Assembly: GCA_905250025.1 (NCBI GenBank)
Contig: CAJNOJ010000069.1
Span: 192,458 to 256,457 of the forward strand
Length of the DNA: 64,000 nucleotides
Reading direction: 5' to 3'
From: Adineta ricciae
Lineage: Eukaryota > Rotifera > Eurotatoria > Adinetida > Adinetidae
Below the pieces are notes generated by a model that worked only from the letters and a program-made list of their open reading frames with translations, was not told where the DNA came from and did no database searches. A program made the position numbers and the translations under genes. Each line of letters opens with the position of its first letter. The stretch's first letter is position 1. Shown here in pieces: positions 10,671 to 22,419 of the stretch.

Positions 10671-13600
10671 CTAAGCAACATAACTATACATTTTCCTAAA
10701 CAATCCAAAGTAAATCAATCGAATACACATTGATAATTTGTCAATTTTACCTATCGTCCGTTGAGCGGGATAAATAATCTCGTTCAATTAAACTTTCAAT
10801 TCGTTTTTTTATGAAGACAGGACTAGGCAGGAATCTTGCTTTAAGTTGATGTGTCACCTAAAATGCCCACATTGATGTCCGGACAGTTGAAAACAATAAT
10901 AACATACCTCAGTGATCAGCTGTGTATGAGTCATTGTCTTTCTCGTTTTCATGATGCGCACAACAGCTGCGTCGATGATATGCTTGCGATCATCGTCGAC
11001 TTTATTTCGTGTTTCTTGTCGTTCGGGATCGCTTTCAAGTTTCGCTGTCACTGGATTGATTTTCACACGAAACAATTTCGATACAAATGAATCATTGACA
11101 CAGAAACGATCCGATGGGTGAATTTCTTTTGTCTTAGGCTCTTTGAGAAACACACGCTGATTAATTTTACCCATTGATAATGATAATAACGCACGTTGTA
11201 AATCTTTTTCACTGATATCTGTTTCTTGTTGTATTTCCTAAAGATCATCGCATAGAAATGAAAAATGAAAGTGATATGAAGTGATCTACCTCAAATGACC
11301 AAGACTCTTTTAAATTGAATAACATTAATATCACCATTTGGTATGTTGACACTTGCAATGTATGTTTTCGTTCTTTTGTCGTGATCGTTGTAGTTGTTGG
11401 TCTCGATTCACCGTCTCCGTCATCATCTTTAGGTTTTCCGTAGAAAATCGCAGTTAAATCTGCTGAACCTAAACTTGGCTGTAATGTCAACTGTCGTCCG
11501 CTATGTTTATTCAGATAGAATCGATGGAAACATTGATAGGCTTCTCGAACTATCGTTGGTAAATTACATCGATGATTCGCTGTTTGTGTTTGCCAAAAGC
11601 CTGTAGTTAACACTCGAACAGTTAAGTCAATACCATTCAAATTGATCTATTCAAACGCAAGAAGAACTCATAGGAAAAAAATCACCAAAAACTTCTTCAG
11701 ATTTACGCGTTTTTGTGAGACATATAATCGGAAATCGTCAGCAGTTGTATTTGATACGCAAATATCTTTGAACATTCCTTCTAATTTACAAGTAAATTGA
11801 CAACCACATTCAGTTTTCAATCGGGATATCATATTCTTCTCTGCATCGTCGGATGCTGATTTGTTCAACAGCAGTCGTTTAGCGAGATGCTGCTTATAAT
11901 ATCGTTCGAAAACATCTTTCTCTTCCAAATAGCGAAATAAAATCATTGCTTTGTCAAGGACAACTTCGACTTCTTGATCGCCGATCTACAAAGAATGGTT
12001 CGATACGAGAGTAATCACCGTCAAAGGCCTCTACGTACATCTTTTGCACATTTTTTCAATTTGTCATCAATGAATAACGATAAATATTCCGGACTACGTT
12101 GATTCAAGTTAACAAAGAATTCAAAATCCGAATTGATTCGTTTTTTGAATACCTAAATCAAAAGAATTATCCCTGAACTCGAGATCACAATACAAACTTT
12201 GTCTTCATTGAATGCATTTTTCAGAAAATGATCAAACGTATCCTTCAAATCGAGTAAATTCTAAATAGGACAATAGAAATGACGAATCTTCTTCCATATT
12301 TCTTACTTGAACATAAGAAATCGCGTTTTTTCCTTCATCAGCATTCTCCGCTACGAGAGCACGTCCTTGTTCACGGAGATAACTGCTCATACAATCGGCG
12401 ATCGTCAAATGTCCATTGGGTACACGTTCAAATAGTCTATACATAGTCGTGAGATCATCGCATTTATTGAACTTGAGCATATGGTACACGCCTGAATTCT
12501 CCATTTCAACTATGGTTTTCAAATGTTTCGTTATCAGTTCATCTAAATCAAGAAGAACATTGATTTTTGCGGAATAACTTCATGTTTTTCCCATCTCTAA
12601 CCTTCGAGTACTCGAACGATGTGTTCTTCGGTTGATTTATCCAGATAATGAACTGCCCGTTCACCTTCTTCACTGATCCGTGCTGCTACTTTTCGTATGT
12701 AAACTGAGGCACTATTCTCCGCCAATAATTTTTGACTTTCAAGCTGCAAAAAGACAAAGCAATCAAGTTAGAAACTTAGAGGCCATCGCTTTCTTCTATT
12801 CTTCATACGCGATAGAACTCCGCTGATTGTTGTAGAAATGGTATTTCGAAATCTTCAGCATAAACTGAACGATTGTCGATGCCTAGATTCATTAACATCT
12901 GACAAGCATTTTTCACGGCGCTCCTAAAAAGAGAAATATCATATTNATAATTTTTGACTTTCAAGCTGCAAAAAGACAAAGCAATCAAGTTAGAAACTTA
13001 GAGGCCATCGCTTTCTTCTATTCTTCATACGCGATAGAACTCCGCTGATTGTTGTAGAAATGGTATTTCGAAATCTTCAGCATAAACTGAACGATTGTCG
13101 ATGCCTAGATTCATTAACATCTGACAAGCATTTTTCACGGCGCTCCTAAAAAGAGAAATATCATATTCGAAGATGTGCTTGTGATTTATAACTTCATCGT
13201 TTAGCTTCGAGGCATTTCTTTCTGCGATCAAACGTGCCCATCAATGCGTGTGGCTCACTTGTTGGTTTTCTTTCCTTGTCTCATTCTATTAACTATCATT
13301 GCGTTAAGAGACAACAGCGATTGAAAAAGAAAAAGGAAAAAAGCACAAAAAAAGACGTTTCCATTTCTCCGTTTGTCTTCTCCCATTTTTTTTCCTTTGT
13401 TTCCTCTCGAACAAACGATCGGAAAAAAATAAGCTTGTTAACAAGCGTCGTCGTTCAACATATAAATCTTATTTCTATAGGGGACACGTTCTGAAAAAGG
13501 AGAAAAAATGACAATATTTCTTTCTGATTTTCTCCTACTAATTCTGACATTAAAGTTTATTAATGGTCAATTTTGTTATACAAACCAATGCTCTGTTCAT

Positions 13601-16600
13601 GCAACGTTAACTGGTGATGTACAAAATTGGGCTCTCTTGATTCAGAATTACATTCTGAAATTGGCATCAGATACTATGCATCGTGAAAAAACTCAAGAAT
13701 ACTTCGATCTAGCTGAATACAAAGAAGAAACGAAACATGGAGATAAATTACTTGAGGAAATGAAAGCGACTTTGGAGAGATATTTCGAATACAAGCAACA
13801 CGCTGCTAATCGAATTGCCAAACATGCGCGAGAATTACATGATTCCATGTATTTAGCACGTGAAAAAGTTTATTTACAATATTTAGCAAATAATTCAACT
13901 GGTCAACCATCATGGCGCAAATCGAACGGATCGCTCGGATTAACTCAGCATAAACAACTACTTCATTTGGACGCTGATGCGTATAAGGATGCTGATATAC
14001 CGTTACGTTTACCATCGAATATGACGTTTCATCCGCATTTTAAACGAAATGTTAGCCTTAAACATAGTGTTGTGAAAATTAGTGATGAAATACCGCGAAA
14101 TAATGTCGAATCTATTTGGACAGTCGAATGGACACACGGACTCGAATCTACATTTGTGCAAAATCGAGAGGAAGATCCTGGAATACGCTGGCAATACTTC
14201 GGCTCCAAAGTTGGTCTCATACGATTGTATCCCGGTCGTGAATGGGATCAGAACTTTGCGGGATTTTATAATGATTATGATCCTCGTGTTCGTCCGTGGT
14301 ATATCGGTACGACAAGCGGACCGAAAGATGTGATTATTATAATTGATTGCAGTGAATCCATGGCATCGAATGGTAAATTCGCTATCGCACGATCAGTCGC
14401 TACAGTTATTATTAATACGTTAACACGACAAGACTATGTAAATGTTATATGTGCACACGAATCTCATTGGAACGATATTGGCAAATGGCATATTTATAAA
14501 ACGAAAGTTTTAAGCTGTGAGCAGGACAAGATGGTCAAAGCCACATTAGCCTACAAACGTGATTTAAAAGAAAAAATCGCAGAATTGAAACCAGGTGGAA
14601 CATCTGAATTCGAAACAGCGTTTGATACAGCATTTGATTTATTTCAACGTGAGCCAAGAACGGGTTGTCAGTCGATTTTAGTCTTTATCACCGATGGACA
14701 AGATACCGATGGAGAAAAAGTACGTTGCGGAGCTGGTCAGTATACACGTAGTGGATATGTGCCAGGACCGATTTGCAAGTATAACTGGACACGATATTGG
14801 ACGCAAGTGAAACAACGACAACAATTTCATCCACGAGCAAGGGTGTTTAGTTACCTCGTGAAAGACAACGGACAAATATTTCCCGGAAAACTAGGTAAGA
14901 AATCTTTTCATTGATTGACACGATAGTTTCGTTTTATTTGCATAGCGTGTGAAAATGATGGGCATTTCACTATTTTGAACGACGGGGAGAATTTAATCAA
15001 TAAAATGTTCAATTATTTCGATTATCTATCCAAAGCTTCGCTGGGCACGAACGGCAGTTGGACATCGCAATATATCGATCAGTGGGGCTTAGGAATCATG
15101 TTAACCTATGCAATACCAGTCATTTCTGACATAGATGGACGTTTAATTGGCGTAGCTGGCGTCGATGTCACATTAGACGATATCGAACATGTCATCTCAA
15201 GTAAAAGTTGGGGAAGTGTCTACGGCTTTCTCGTTAATCGTCTTGATGGTGATGCAATTATCCATCCAGGTTTAAAATCTACAACCATTCCCATCGAAGA
15301 TCCTATCTCGACACAAATTAAACAGCTGGAAATGTCAAATAATAAACCTGAAAAATTTCTCACTGATATTCTGCCATCGATGCTCCGAGGCGAAAAAGGC
15401 TCGCTGAGATTAGTAGACGCTTATCGAGCGACCATGCGACGAGGATTTGGTATGAAGTCATTTCATCACATTGCAATTGTTTGTATTCGTTGTTGTAGGT
15501 GTTGGAACATATTATTGGTCTCCGATTGAAAATACCGATTATGTCTTTGCGTATAGTTTAGGTGAATCAGATGAGAAATTTCGTGAAGTCCGACAACCAA
15601 AGGATTTATCGAATTATGAAGAAAGCTTCTTTAATCTTTTGATTGAATACAATAGTAGCAAAGGTCGAGAAGTTTTACCCGGCAAATTCGAGCATATGCA
15701 AGTGAAAATTAACGATCCGAAATATAAAGATTTACGTGTCAGCTATTTATATTCGTCGATTATGCTGGCACCACGTGTTTACTGTGATCCAAGCGAGTAT
15801 TTCTATAATGATGATCTCGCACAAAAGACCATCAATGCGCATATTTATATTAATCAACGTGGCGATCCAAATGAAAACGATAAAGGTTGTGATGAAGCAA
15901 AAGTCATGTTTCACGAAAATACACGTGCTTATGTTTTAATCTCACAGCCAATCGAAAGAGTTTGGCGGGCGAGACCATCGGAATTAACGAAAGATATTAT
16001 TTGGACGTATGTGGGGATGAGAACGGGTGTTTTTCGAACATATCCAGCACATCGATCAGTACGAGACTATGATCATACAACACGTGGATGGTATAAACGA
16101 GCCGTTTCGCTTCAAGATCGAACAACAGCATCAATGCCATATTTGGATTTAAGTGGAGGTGGAAAAGTTATCACCATAGCGCAAGTACTTTTTGAAGGTA
16201 CGATTTCAGGATAAAGTTGTTTGGACTGATGGCTTCCTTTTTCTTCTTCAGGTATGCCATCAATATCGAATGAAACATGCCAACAAAAAGCGAAAGGTGG
16301 GTCTTCCGAACGAAAATTTCCTGGCGGTTGTCCATGTTCAAATGGTGCCGATTGCTTGTCTGGATACTGTTATCAAAGCGCAGCACCTGGACCTGAACAT
16401 AAGCAACTGCGTTGTGCTACGGAACGAATTATTGGTGTTACAGCTACTGATATACGATATGATTCATTTCATTCGGAAATTATGAAACGTATGGTTGCCT
16501 CCGATGATCATCGGTCATGTGGTTCGAAGTATGCCTGTCCAGGAAATCAATCGAAAGAATGTTCAACACGTTGCTATCTCGTTGATCACGGCGGTTATCT

Positions 16601-17856
16601 AATTGTCGATCCTGACTTCGTTGATATACCTGCCATACATGAAAACCGTTACAATCAACTAACCCTCGGCCATAAAGAAGGCGAAGTCATGGCAGATTTG
16701 ATATATACCCATCAATTATTTGATCGAGTTGAAACTATCACCTTTCAAGGGACATGCCATGTGACGAAACCGTCAGCGAAAGTCACATTAAAAGGTATAC
16801 CAGCCAATCCCGAAGAATTAGATAACAAATACAAAAACAAAGGACCCATTCCACAATTCATCAACGAGTACGGTTGTATACAAGATCAAGTACGATATCG
16901 AATTAATCAAGCGAAATTAAAATGGTCGGAACTATTCATTGGTGAAGTCAACGGACCATGTATGAGTGGACAGTACTATGTCACACCATTAGTTAAAACA
17001 AATCTTATCCTCGTTGTTATCGAAAACTATTATGCGGAACAATCGAAGAACTTCTACAACTTCAATTGCAAAATCCAACGAAGTATCGTCGATGCTGGCG
17101 CATTTCGTATTATTAATGGTACATGTGCGCACAAAACAGAAAAACTAAGTAGTCTCTATGGCGAAAATAAATGTCCAGCGTTACGCGAAGTGGAAATCGA
17201 ATGTAAATACAATCAAATGAACAGACCTCAACTCTCCCTCATTTTCATTTTTTCAATACTTCTATGTTACAAACTACTTTTCTAGTTAAATAAATTCTCT
17301 TGATATAAAAACCAACACATTCTACTTACTTTTCTACAACTTCACCACGTCTTTCTTTGGCGACCATGTCAAGCAACGTTTGTCTCAGATGATCTCGTAT
17401 AGGTGCATAACGGACAACATTATCACGAAATAAGATTAAACCCAAATTATAAACAGGTTCGAGTTTTTGTGCGCTGACGTAAACTCTATCCATGTACATG
17501 AGTATATCACGTATCATAACCATAGCTGTTCGATGATCATTCCATGCTGAGTTTAAAGTTGATAGAAAGTTATTATTCAACGAATCAACGGCATCTTGTC
17601 GAACCTAAAAGTTTTCTTTCTCGAATACATTTTAAACGGAAATGGTTCGTCTTACTTTTTGTACAAGGTGCTCTGTAACAACATCACGTGTGCCTGTATA
17701 CAATTTCTCTCCGTGTTTGTGTAGCACCATTGTATATGCATTTCGATAGAGTTCTTCAAAACTTAAACCACTGTTGTTTTTCTTTTGGATTTCTTGTATC
17801 GCTGTTTTTAACGATGTGTTCCAAATACTATTGATATAACGATCGTCGACGGAGGA
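10671..17856 (-). CDS. CUL3: Cullin-3, ubiquitin ligase scaffold (5' end not found)
   Basis: The exons encode almost all of cullin-3. Order on the minus strand: 17656-17856 ([19 protein letters not shown]), 17330-17604 ([20 protein letters not shown]), then across a 4.2-kb intron 13031-13145 ([17 protein letters not shown]), 12602-12743, 12307-12542 and further exons to the winged-helix end ([13 protein letters not shown] and RKMYSYVA) at 10671. The neddylation site context IVRIMKTRK is present. CUL3 bridges BTB-domain substrate receptors to RBX1 and an E2. The [13 protein letters not shown] ending is specific for CUL3 among cullins. The first coding exon, expected to carry the start and an RIRAFP-like motif, was not found upstream of 17856. 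The exon at 13031-13145 is repeated at 12809-12923 by an assembly error around the N at 12946, so it should be counted once. The large intron contains the whole alpha2/delta gene on the other strand. Confidence 0.95.
12725..12945. repeat. Left copy of 221-bp perfect duplication beside an N
   Basis: Reading base by base, this block equals 12947-13167, with only the N at 12946 between them. It includes a CUL3 exon and its flanking intron sequence. Identity that runs through intron and exon alike and ends exactly at the N is what two overlapping contig ends placed side by side would give. Confidence 0.9.
12947..13167. repeat. Right copy of 221-bp perfect duplication beside an N
   Basis: Second copy of the 12725-12945 block, offset by 222 positions. 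This copy is physically continuous with the alpha2/delta gene and the N-terminal CUL3 exons to its right, so the nested arrangement does not depend on the gap. Confidence 0.9.
13508..17285 (+). CDS. CACNA2D: Voltage-gated calcium channel alpha2/delta subunit
   Basis: Four exons (13508-14894, 14946-15449, 15499-16197, 16252-17285) give a 1207-residue protein. A signal peptide (about residues 1-21) is followed by the VWA N-terminal region, then a VWA domain with an intact metal-ion adhesion site DCSESMAS and [11 protein letters not shown] double Cache region ([33 protein letters not shown]) and Cys-rich segments come next, and the protein ends in a hydrophobic tail ([17 protein letters not shown]) typical of GPI attachment. 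Alpha2/delta proteins raise surface expression of CaV1/CaV2 channels and bind through the metal site. The intact site argues against CACHD1, which has a degenerate one. The gene lies within a CUL3 intron on the opposite strand. Its stop is 45 bp from a CUL3 exon, and its AATAAA (17289-17294) falls in between, so its 3' UTR probably runs close to or into that exon. Confidence 0.92.
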
Positions 17857-19399
17857 CTAAATTGAGAAGTTTAACGAATGGAACAAGAGAATTTTCTGGA
17901 GAATTTAACATACGAAGAATTGACGAATACGCATTCTTTTATTCGGATCTTCTACTTTAATGGATGGCTTACTCATAGTCTAAGAAATACATCAAAGTTC
18001 GTCAATGATAGAAAATCGTTGTGGCAAGCTTACTCTACCGATGGCAGTCCATGCAGTTTTGCACAGTCTAGACAACAAAAGATCATTGTATTAATAAGGA
18101 AATACACATCTTCGCTTACCAAATTGATAAATTGTTTAGATTTAAATCGAAATTATTGTCATTTCGCAAGGTGGATTCTATAAATTAGCGCGTTAAATCC
18201 AAACTCGACTGTATTCTTGTTCAATGTCGTATGGGAAAAGCTGCTGATGCCTCAAAGAAAACCGAATATGTTCTATGGTAGATTCTCAGCCAATAACTAT
18301 TCGATAAGGTCCGTAATGCACTCTCTCCTTTTTCATTATCGACTTCACGAAATCACCTATCTACAGTACGATACCTTTCACATACGAAATATTCGATACA
18401 ACATTTTCTTGTGTAGATGTCGCTAGTTTTCATTTAAGATTCGATTGACTGTTTCTTGTGAACCAATAATATAAACAATCTTTTGTTCACATTCACGTTT
18501 TGAAAATTTTCAAGACTAAGAGCACGTCAACATTGTTGTTCGATTCAACTTATAAACAATCAAGTTGCTGTTCTACTGTCTCTTCGTAACATGTAAGTGA
18601 AATGCCTGCGAAAATAAGGAAATCTTGACTATTCTAATGAAACCTTTTCTCTTCCGATGTTCACGAAAGCGGACATAGTTAGTTGCTAAGGCTTTGTATT
18701 AATCAGGATATGCTACCTAGACATAGATCAGCCAAATCGCGTAACTGATTCATGATTTCGTTGGAAGAGAAACTTTCAATTAGTTTTGTTCTCGTTTCCT
18801 GAATGGCGACTATTGTTTAATCAATGAGAACGAGTCGCATCGTGAAGAGCACGTTCAACTCCAAGACTTAAACTGCTGGAGCCATCATATTCAGTACGAA
18901 GAATCTCGTTATTTCAAGTATATCTGCTATTTATAAACATGTTTTGCTGTTTCATGTCGATGATTAAAACAAATTAATTTGAATAGAGAAAATCTGTACA
19001 CTTGTATTGATCAAACATTAATAGAGATATTTATATGTAATAGATTACGATCATCTGTCGTAATTGATTGATTTTTCATAGGAGCACTTGAAATCTTATT
19101 AAGATTAACCGATAATATTGTTTTCCTTTTGTTAATGAGCGAAATGTAATCGATTAGAGACAAGATTTTGTAAGCTATTTTCTTCTATTATGAAAGTACA
19201 GGTACGATTTTCTTCTTGTTTATTACTGTTTCGACATCGTTTACATTCAAATAAGTGTCATGCTCGGTTGATTAATAAACGAATTGCTTGTCTATTAAGT
19301 ATACGCATGTTTTTCTCTTTTTTTTCATAGATCTATCGTGTGTCAGATTTATTGTCGGCGATATTGTTTCTTTTTGTTACGGTTTCGATCAGTTTAGTA
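17857..19399. other. Region upstream of CUL3 with no gene seen
   Basis: The missing CUL3 first exon and promoter should lie here or further right. I searched the minus strand for an RIRAFP-like coding segment without success. Small plus-strand frames (17878-18426) carry no recognisable domain and overlap the expected CUL3 promoter. Confidence 0.4.
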
Positions 19400-20592
19400 A
19401 TATTTTTTTTTGCTGGATTTAATTGTGAAAAATATGAGTTGCAGGAACAAGTGGAGACGAAACGAGGGAAGACAAGTAAGAGTGCAAGTGGGCGCTCAAA
19501 GGAAAAAGAACAAGAAGAGGAAGAAGAAGAAGAAAAAAAAAAAGAAAACTGTCTGTCGTTACAAAAAAATCATGTCACCAAAGAAAAAGGAGAAGATGAG
19601 AAAAGAAAAGAAAGGAGAGATGATAAGTTCAAGACCCTATCATTCGCATCGAACTATTCTCATGAGAAAAGAAAGGAAGAGTCAAGTGTGCAGAGTGGAA
19701 ATGCATGGTCTCGCTCTCTATCCCTCAAGGTTCTTGGCGTCATCAGGTCTCTTATTAAAAGAAAAGTCAATAAACTTGTCTTAGCTTCTTCTTCTTCTTC
19801 TTTTGTCGACGAGCTATTAGAAATTAATATACAGATGGATTCATCTAACAGTTACAATGCAATTCGAAGTCACATTGACCTCTTTTCATGTGCAACTGTA
19901 TGAACACTGAAACTTAGAATGATATGAGAAGTGCTGCCAGTAAATTTTTACTTGTGCAATTTGACTATACATCCCTGTATGTCTACCTATCTACGTCATT
20001 TGTTCGAAATCACTCAAGCATAATACATACGGAGAAGGTGTCTCTTTTCTCCTCTTCTTCTTCTTCTGTCGTCGTCGTTCTGGTCGTTGTTACTGCCTTC
20101 TCTTCTTCTCCTTCTTCTTCGTGCTCTTGTCGTTTTTTCGGAGAAAATACATTACACGACGATGATAGTGATAACTGTGAACAGTGAGTATTGATACAAA
20201 GATTTTACGTCGAAAAAAGAGGAAGAAGAAAGGAGAAAACAACACTAATCAATGGTCATTCTGAACATTACATGTTGAAGATAGAAATTCGAATATGAAA
20301 ATTGACTTGTTAGTTTCTAATGTTATTTTTTGTTCGGTATTTGAATATGCCGCTTCTATAACGCGAGCTTTGACAAATAGTGGCATGCTGCCTGTTTGTT
20401 TTCTTCTCGTTGTGATAGGTCTCCTTCTTGCTTTCTTTTTCTTTTCTTTTCTCATATGCTCTCAACTCCTTCTCGATCTCTTCTCCGATTCTTTTGTTGA
20501 AACGAACACACCGTGGCAGCAAAAAATTCTACGTATTATTAACACATCACCCTTTCTTCTTCTTTTTTTTCTTTTTTCTGTCCGTGTATGTA

Positions 20593-20607
20593 TGTGTGTG
20601 TGTGTGT
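20593..20607. repeat. (TG)n microsatellite
   Basis: A run of alternating T and G within TC-rich DNA. Confidence 0.85.
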
Positions 20608-22136
20608 AAGGCAGCTTTTTTCTTCTTCTGTCATCAACATTGTTTGAACTACGTTGCTGTTTATTCGTTGGAGGAGAGACAATTTCTTTCTTGTTTATGA
20701 ATGTATGAATGAAAGACAGGGAGAAAAAAGTCTAAACGAGGACAAATATATGTATGTATGTGCACATAAGTTTTTTTTATATATATATATTCATTCATCG
20801 AAGAAAAAGAAGAAGAAGAAAAAAAGTTATATTCTTGACAGAACAGGTCAGGCTAGTACCGCAATGTTATTTATCATTCTGTTTACATGCAAGTAATCGT
20901 ATTGGATTTCTGCGACTCGCTCTGCTAACCTACACGAATAGATAGATGGATAGCTCTCTTACAAGACGACGATCGGCAGCTTGTTCCGGAGTATCAAATA
21001 TTGTTTCTAGCAACTCGAACGTCTGATTCAACATATTGTCTCATAAAGACTACTTGATCTACGCCTCTTGTCCACTATATCTCACACTTGAGCAAGCAGA
21101 CTCTATTGTCGTTAGAGTATATAGCAATAAGTATGTCGTAGTTGTCTTGTCCCTTGAGGGGAGCGTTTTTCCTCCGTTTTTTTCCTATGTTTGAATCATG
21201 ATATATATCGACAAAGTGCTCTTGCCTGGTCAACTCTGCTCACTATACTTCTCTCTCTCTCCCGTTTTTTGCTACACACCTTGGGGAGTATGCCGGTATC
21301 TCATTGTCGTTTCATGCATGCATGCATTGCGAACACAAGCGTAAGATGCATATTCGGAAATGAACATGTTATTAAAGAAAAGAAAGTCTCTCTCTCTTTT
21401 TTTCCTTCGTTGTAAAACAGCTAGGCAGTCTTCCAGCGCTAGACTTTTCACACCTTGATACATCCATTCATTTTTAAAAAAAGAAATGGAACTATATACA
21501 ATGATTGTTTGACTATGATGTGCAAGTATGGATTTTTCTTCTTTCTTTCTGCCTTGCTTTTCCTTTTCTTTTTCTTCTTTTTCTTCTTTTTTCCTTTGTT
21601 TCATTTGATTATTCTGCAGGAGTGTCAGTAGTACTGCTTCTGCTACTCTAGCAAAAAAAAAAAGAAGCTTCATGATGAGAAGAAGAAGAATGTTTTCCAT
21701 CTTTTGCTCTTTCGCGTTCGGTACTACACTATCGGTTCTTTGTCTTGGTAAAGAAAGAAGCGACAAGAACGATAAAAGAGAAAACCCGAAGAAAAATAGA
21801 GACATTTCAGTGTGCGAACGGAGAACGAGCACAGTGAGCTATAGTAGAGATGTTGTTTTTTACGCATCTGTTATTGTTGTTGTTATTATTCTAGTTCGTC
21901 TTTCACGTGATGTGGACCGAGAATGCTGCTACTTTTTCTTTTTACTGTTCGTGTAATTTGCTCGAAGCATGAATGATGTTCAACGCACTCGTGCACATAT
22001 ACGTTCGTTCTTTATCGTCTTCTTCCTCTCCTTCTTTTCCTCGTTCTCTTTTCAGTTTGAACAGTTGTTGGATGTGTTTAGCAAACGAGTACGATGAATG
22101 GAAGAAGCGAATATGTGTGCGCGTGTGTATGTGTAT

Positions 22137-22159
22137 GAGTGAGTGAGTGAGTGAGTGAG
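22137..22159. repeat. (GAGT)n microsatellite
   Basis: Nearly six uninterrupted GAGT units, about 260 bp upstream of the BCL9 start codon. Confidence 0.9.
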
Positions 22160-22400
22160 AAAGAGAGCGTACTATCGGACGGCAGATTGAGCGTAAGAGA
22201 GACAGAGAGCCAACCCATTATTTGTTCTTTTTTTGACATTTTTCTCCTCCTTCTCTTTCCATGGTATACGTACGTGAACGTGTCACGAATGTGTATACTT
22301 TTACTTGTTTGACATGAAGCAAAAACCACGAGAAAATCTCAAAATACGTTTTCATCACCGATTTCTTTTTGTATGTAGATTTCAGATTGGATTTGAATAG

Positions 22401-22415
22401 ATGCAAATGATCTAG
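22401..22415 (+). promoter_or_regulatory. Five-codon upstream ORF before BCL9
   Basis: ATG CAA ATG ATC TAG ends four bases before the proposed BCL9 start codon at 22420. If it lies in the mature leader it could reduce initiation at BCL9. It would be removed if the leader is trans-spliced or starts downstream. Confidence 0.35.
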
Positions 22416-22419
22416 ACGG

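Larger units (their letters stand above)
19400..22380. other. Low-complexity purine/pyrimidine tracts upstream of BCL9
   Basis: About 3 kb of simple sequence: a purine tract at 19500-19549, CT-rich blocks around 20050-20130 and 21540-21600, a GT run at 20593-20607 and a GAGT array at 22137-22159. Open frames here read as poly-Glu/Lys or poly-Ser and begin at non-ATG codons or inside the tracts, so I do not call genes. The region is probably the promoter and long 5' untranslated or intronic DNA of BCL9. Confidence 0.5.

Noticed and set aside
12809-13145. A true tandem exon duplication in CUL3 (mutually exclusive exons)
   Set aside because: The copies are identical through intron sequence and are separated only by an N, so an assembly overlap explains them better.
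18217-18260. An apparent AAFP-like segment on the minus strand as the missing CUL3 first exon
   Set aside because: It lacks a start codon in frame and a splice donor, and the match is only four residues.
19340-19903. A 187-codon frame with a hydrophobic start and poly-Glu
   Set aside because: It begins at GTG, runs through a purine tract, and the next frames give equally long low-complexity readings.
21272-21832. Minus-strand frame of 186 codons
   Set aside because: Most of it is translated CT-rich simple sequence (Lys/Glu runs), with no recognisable domain.
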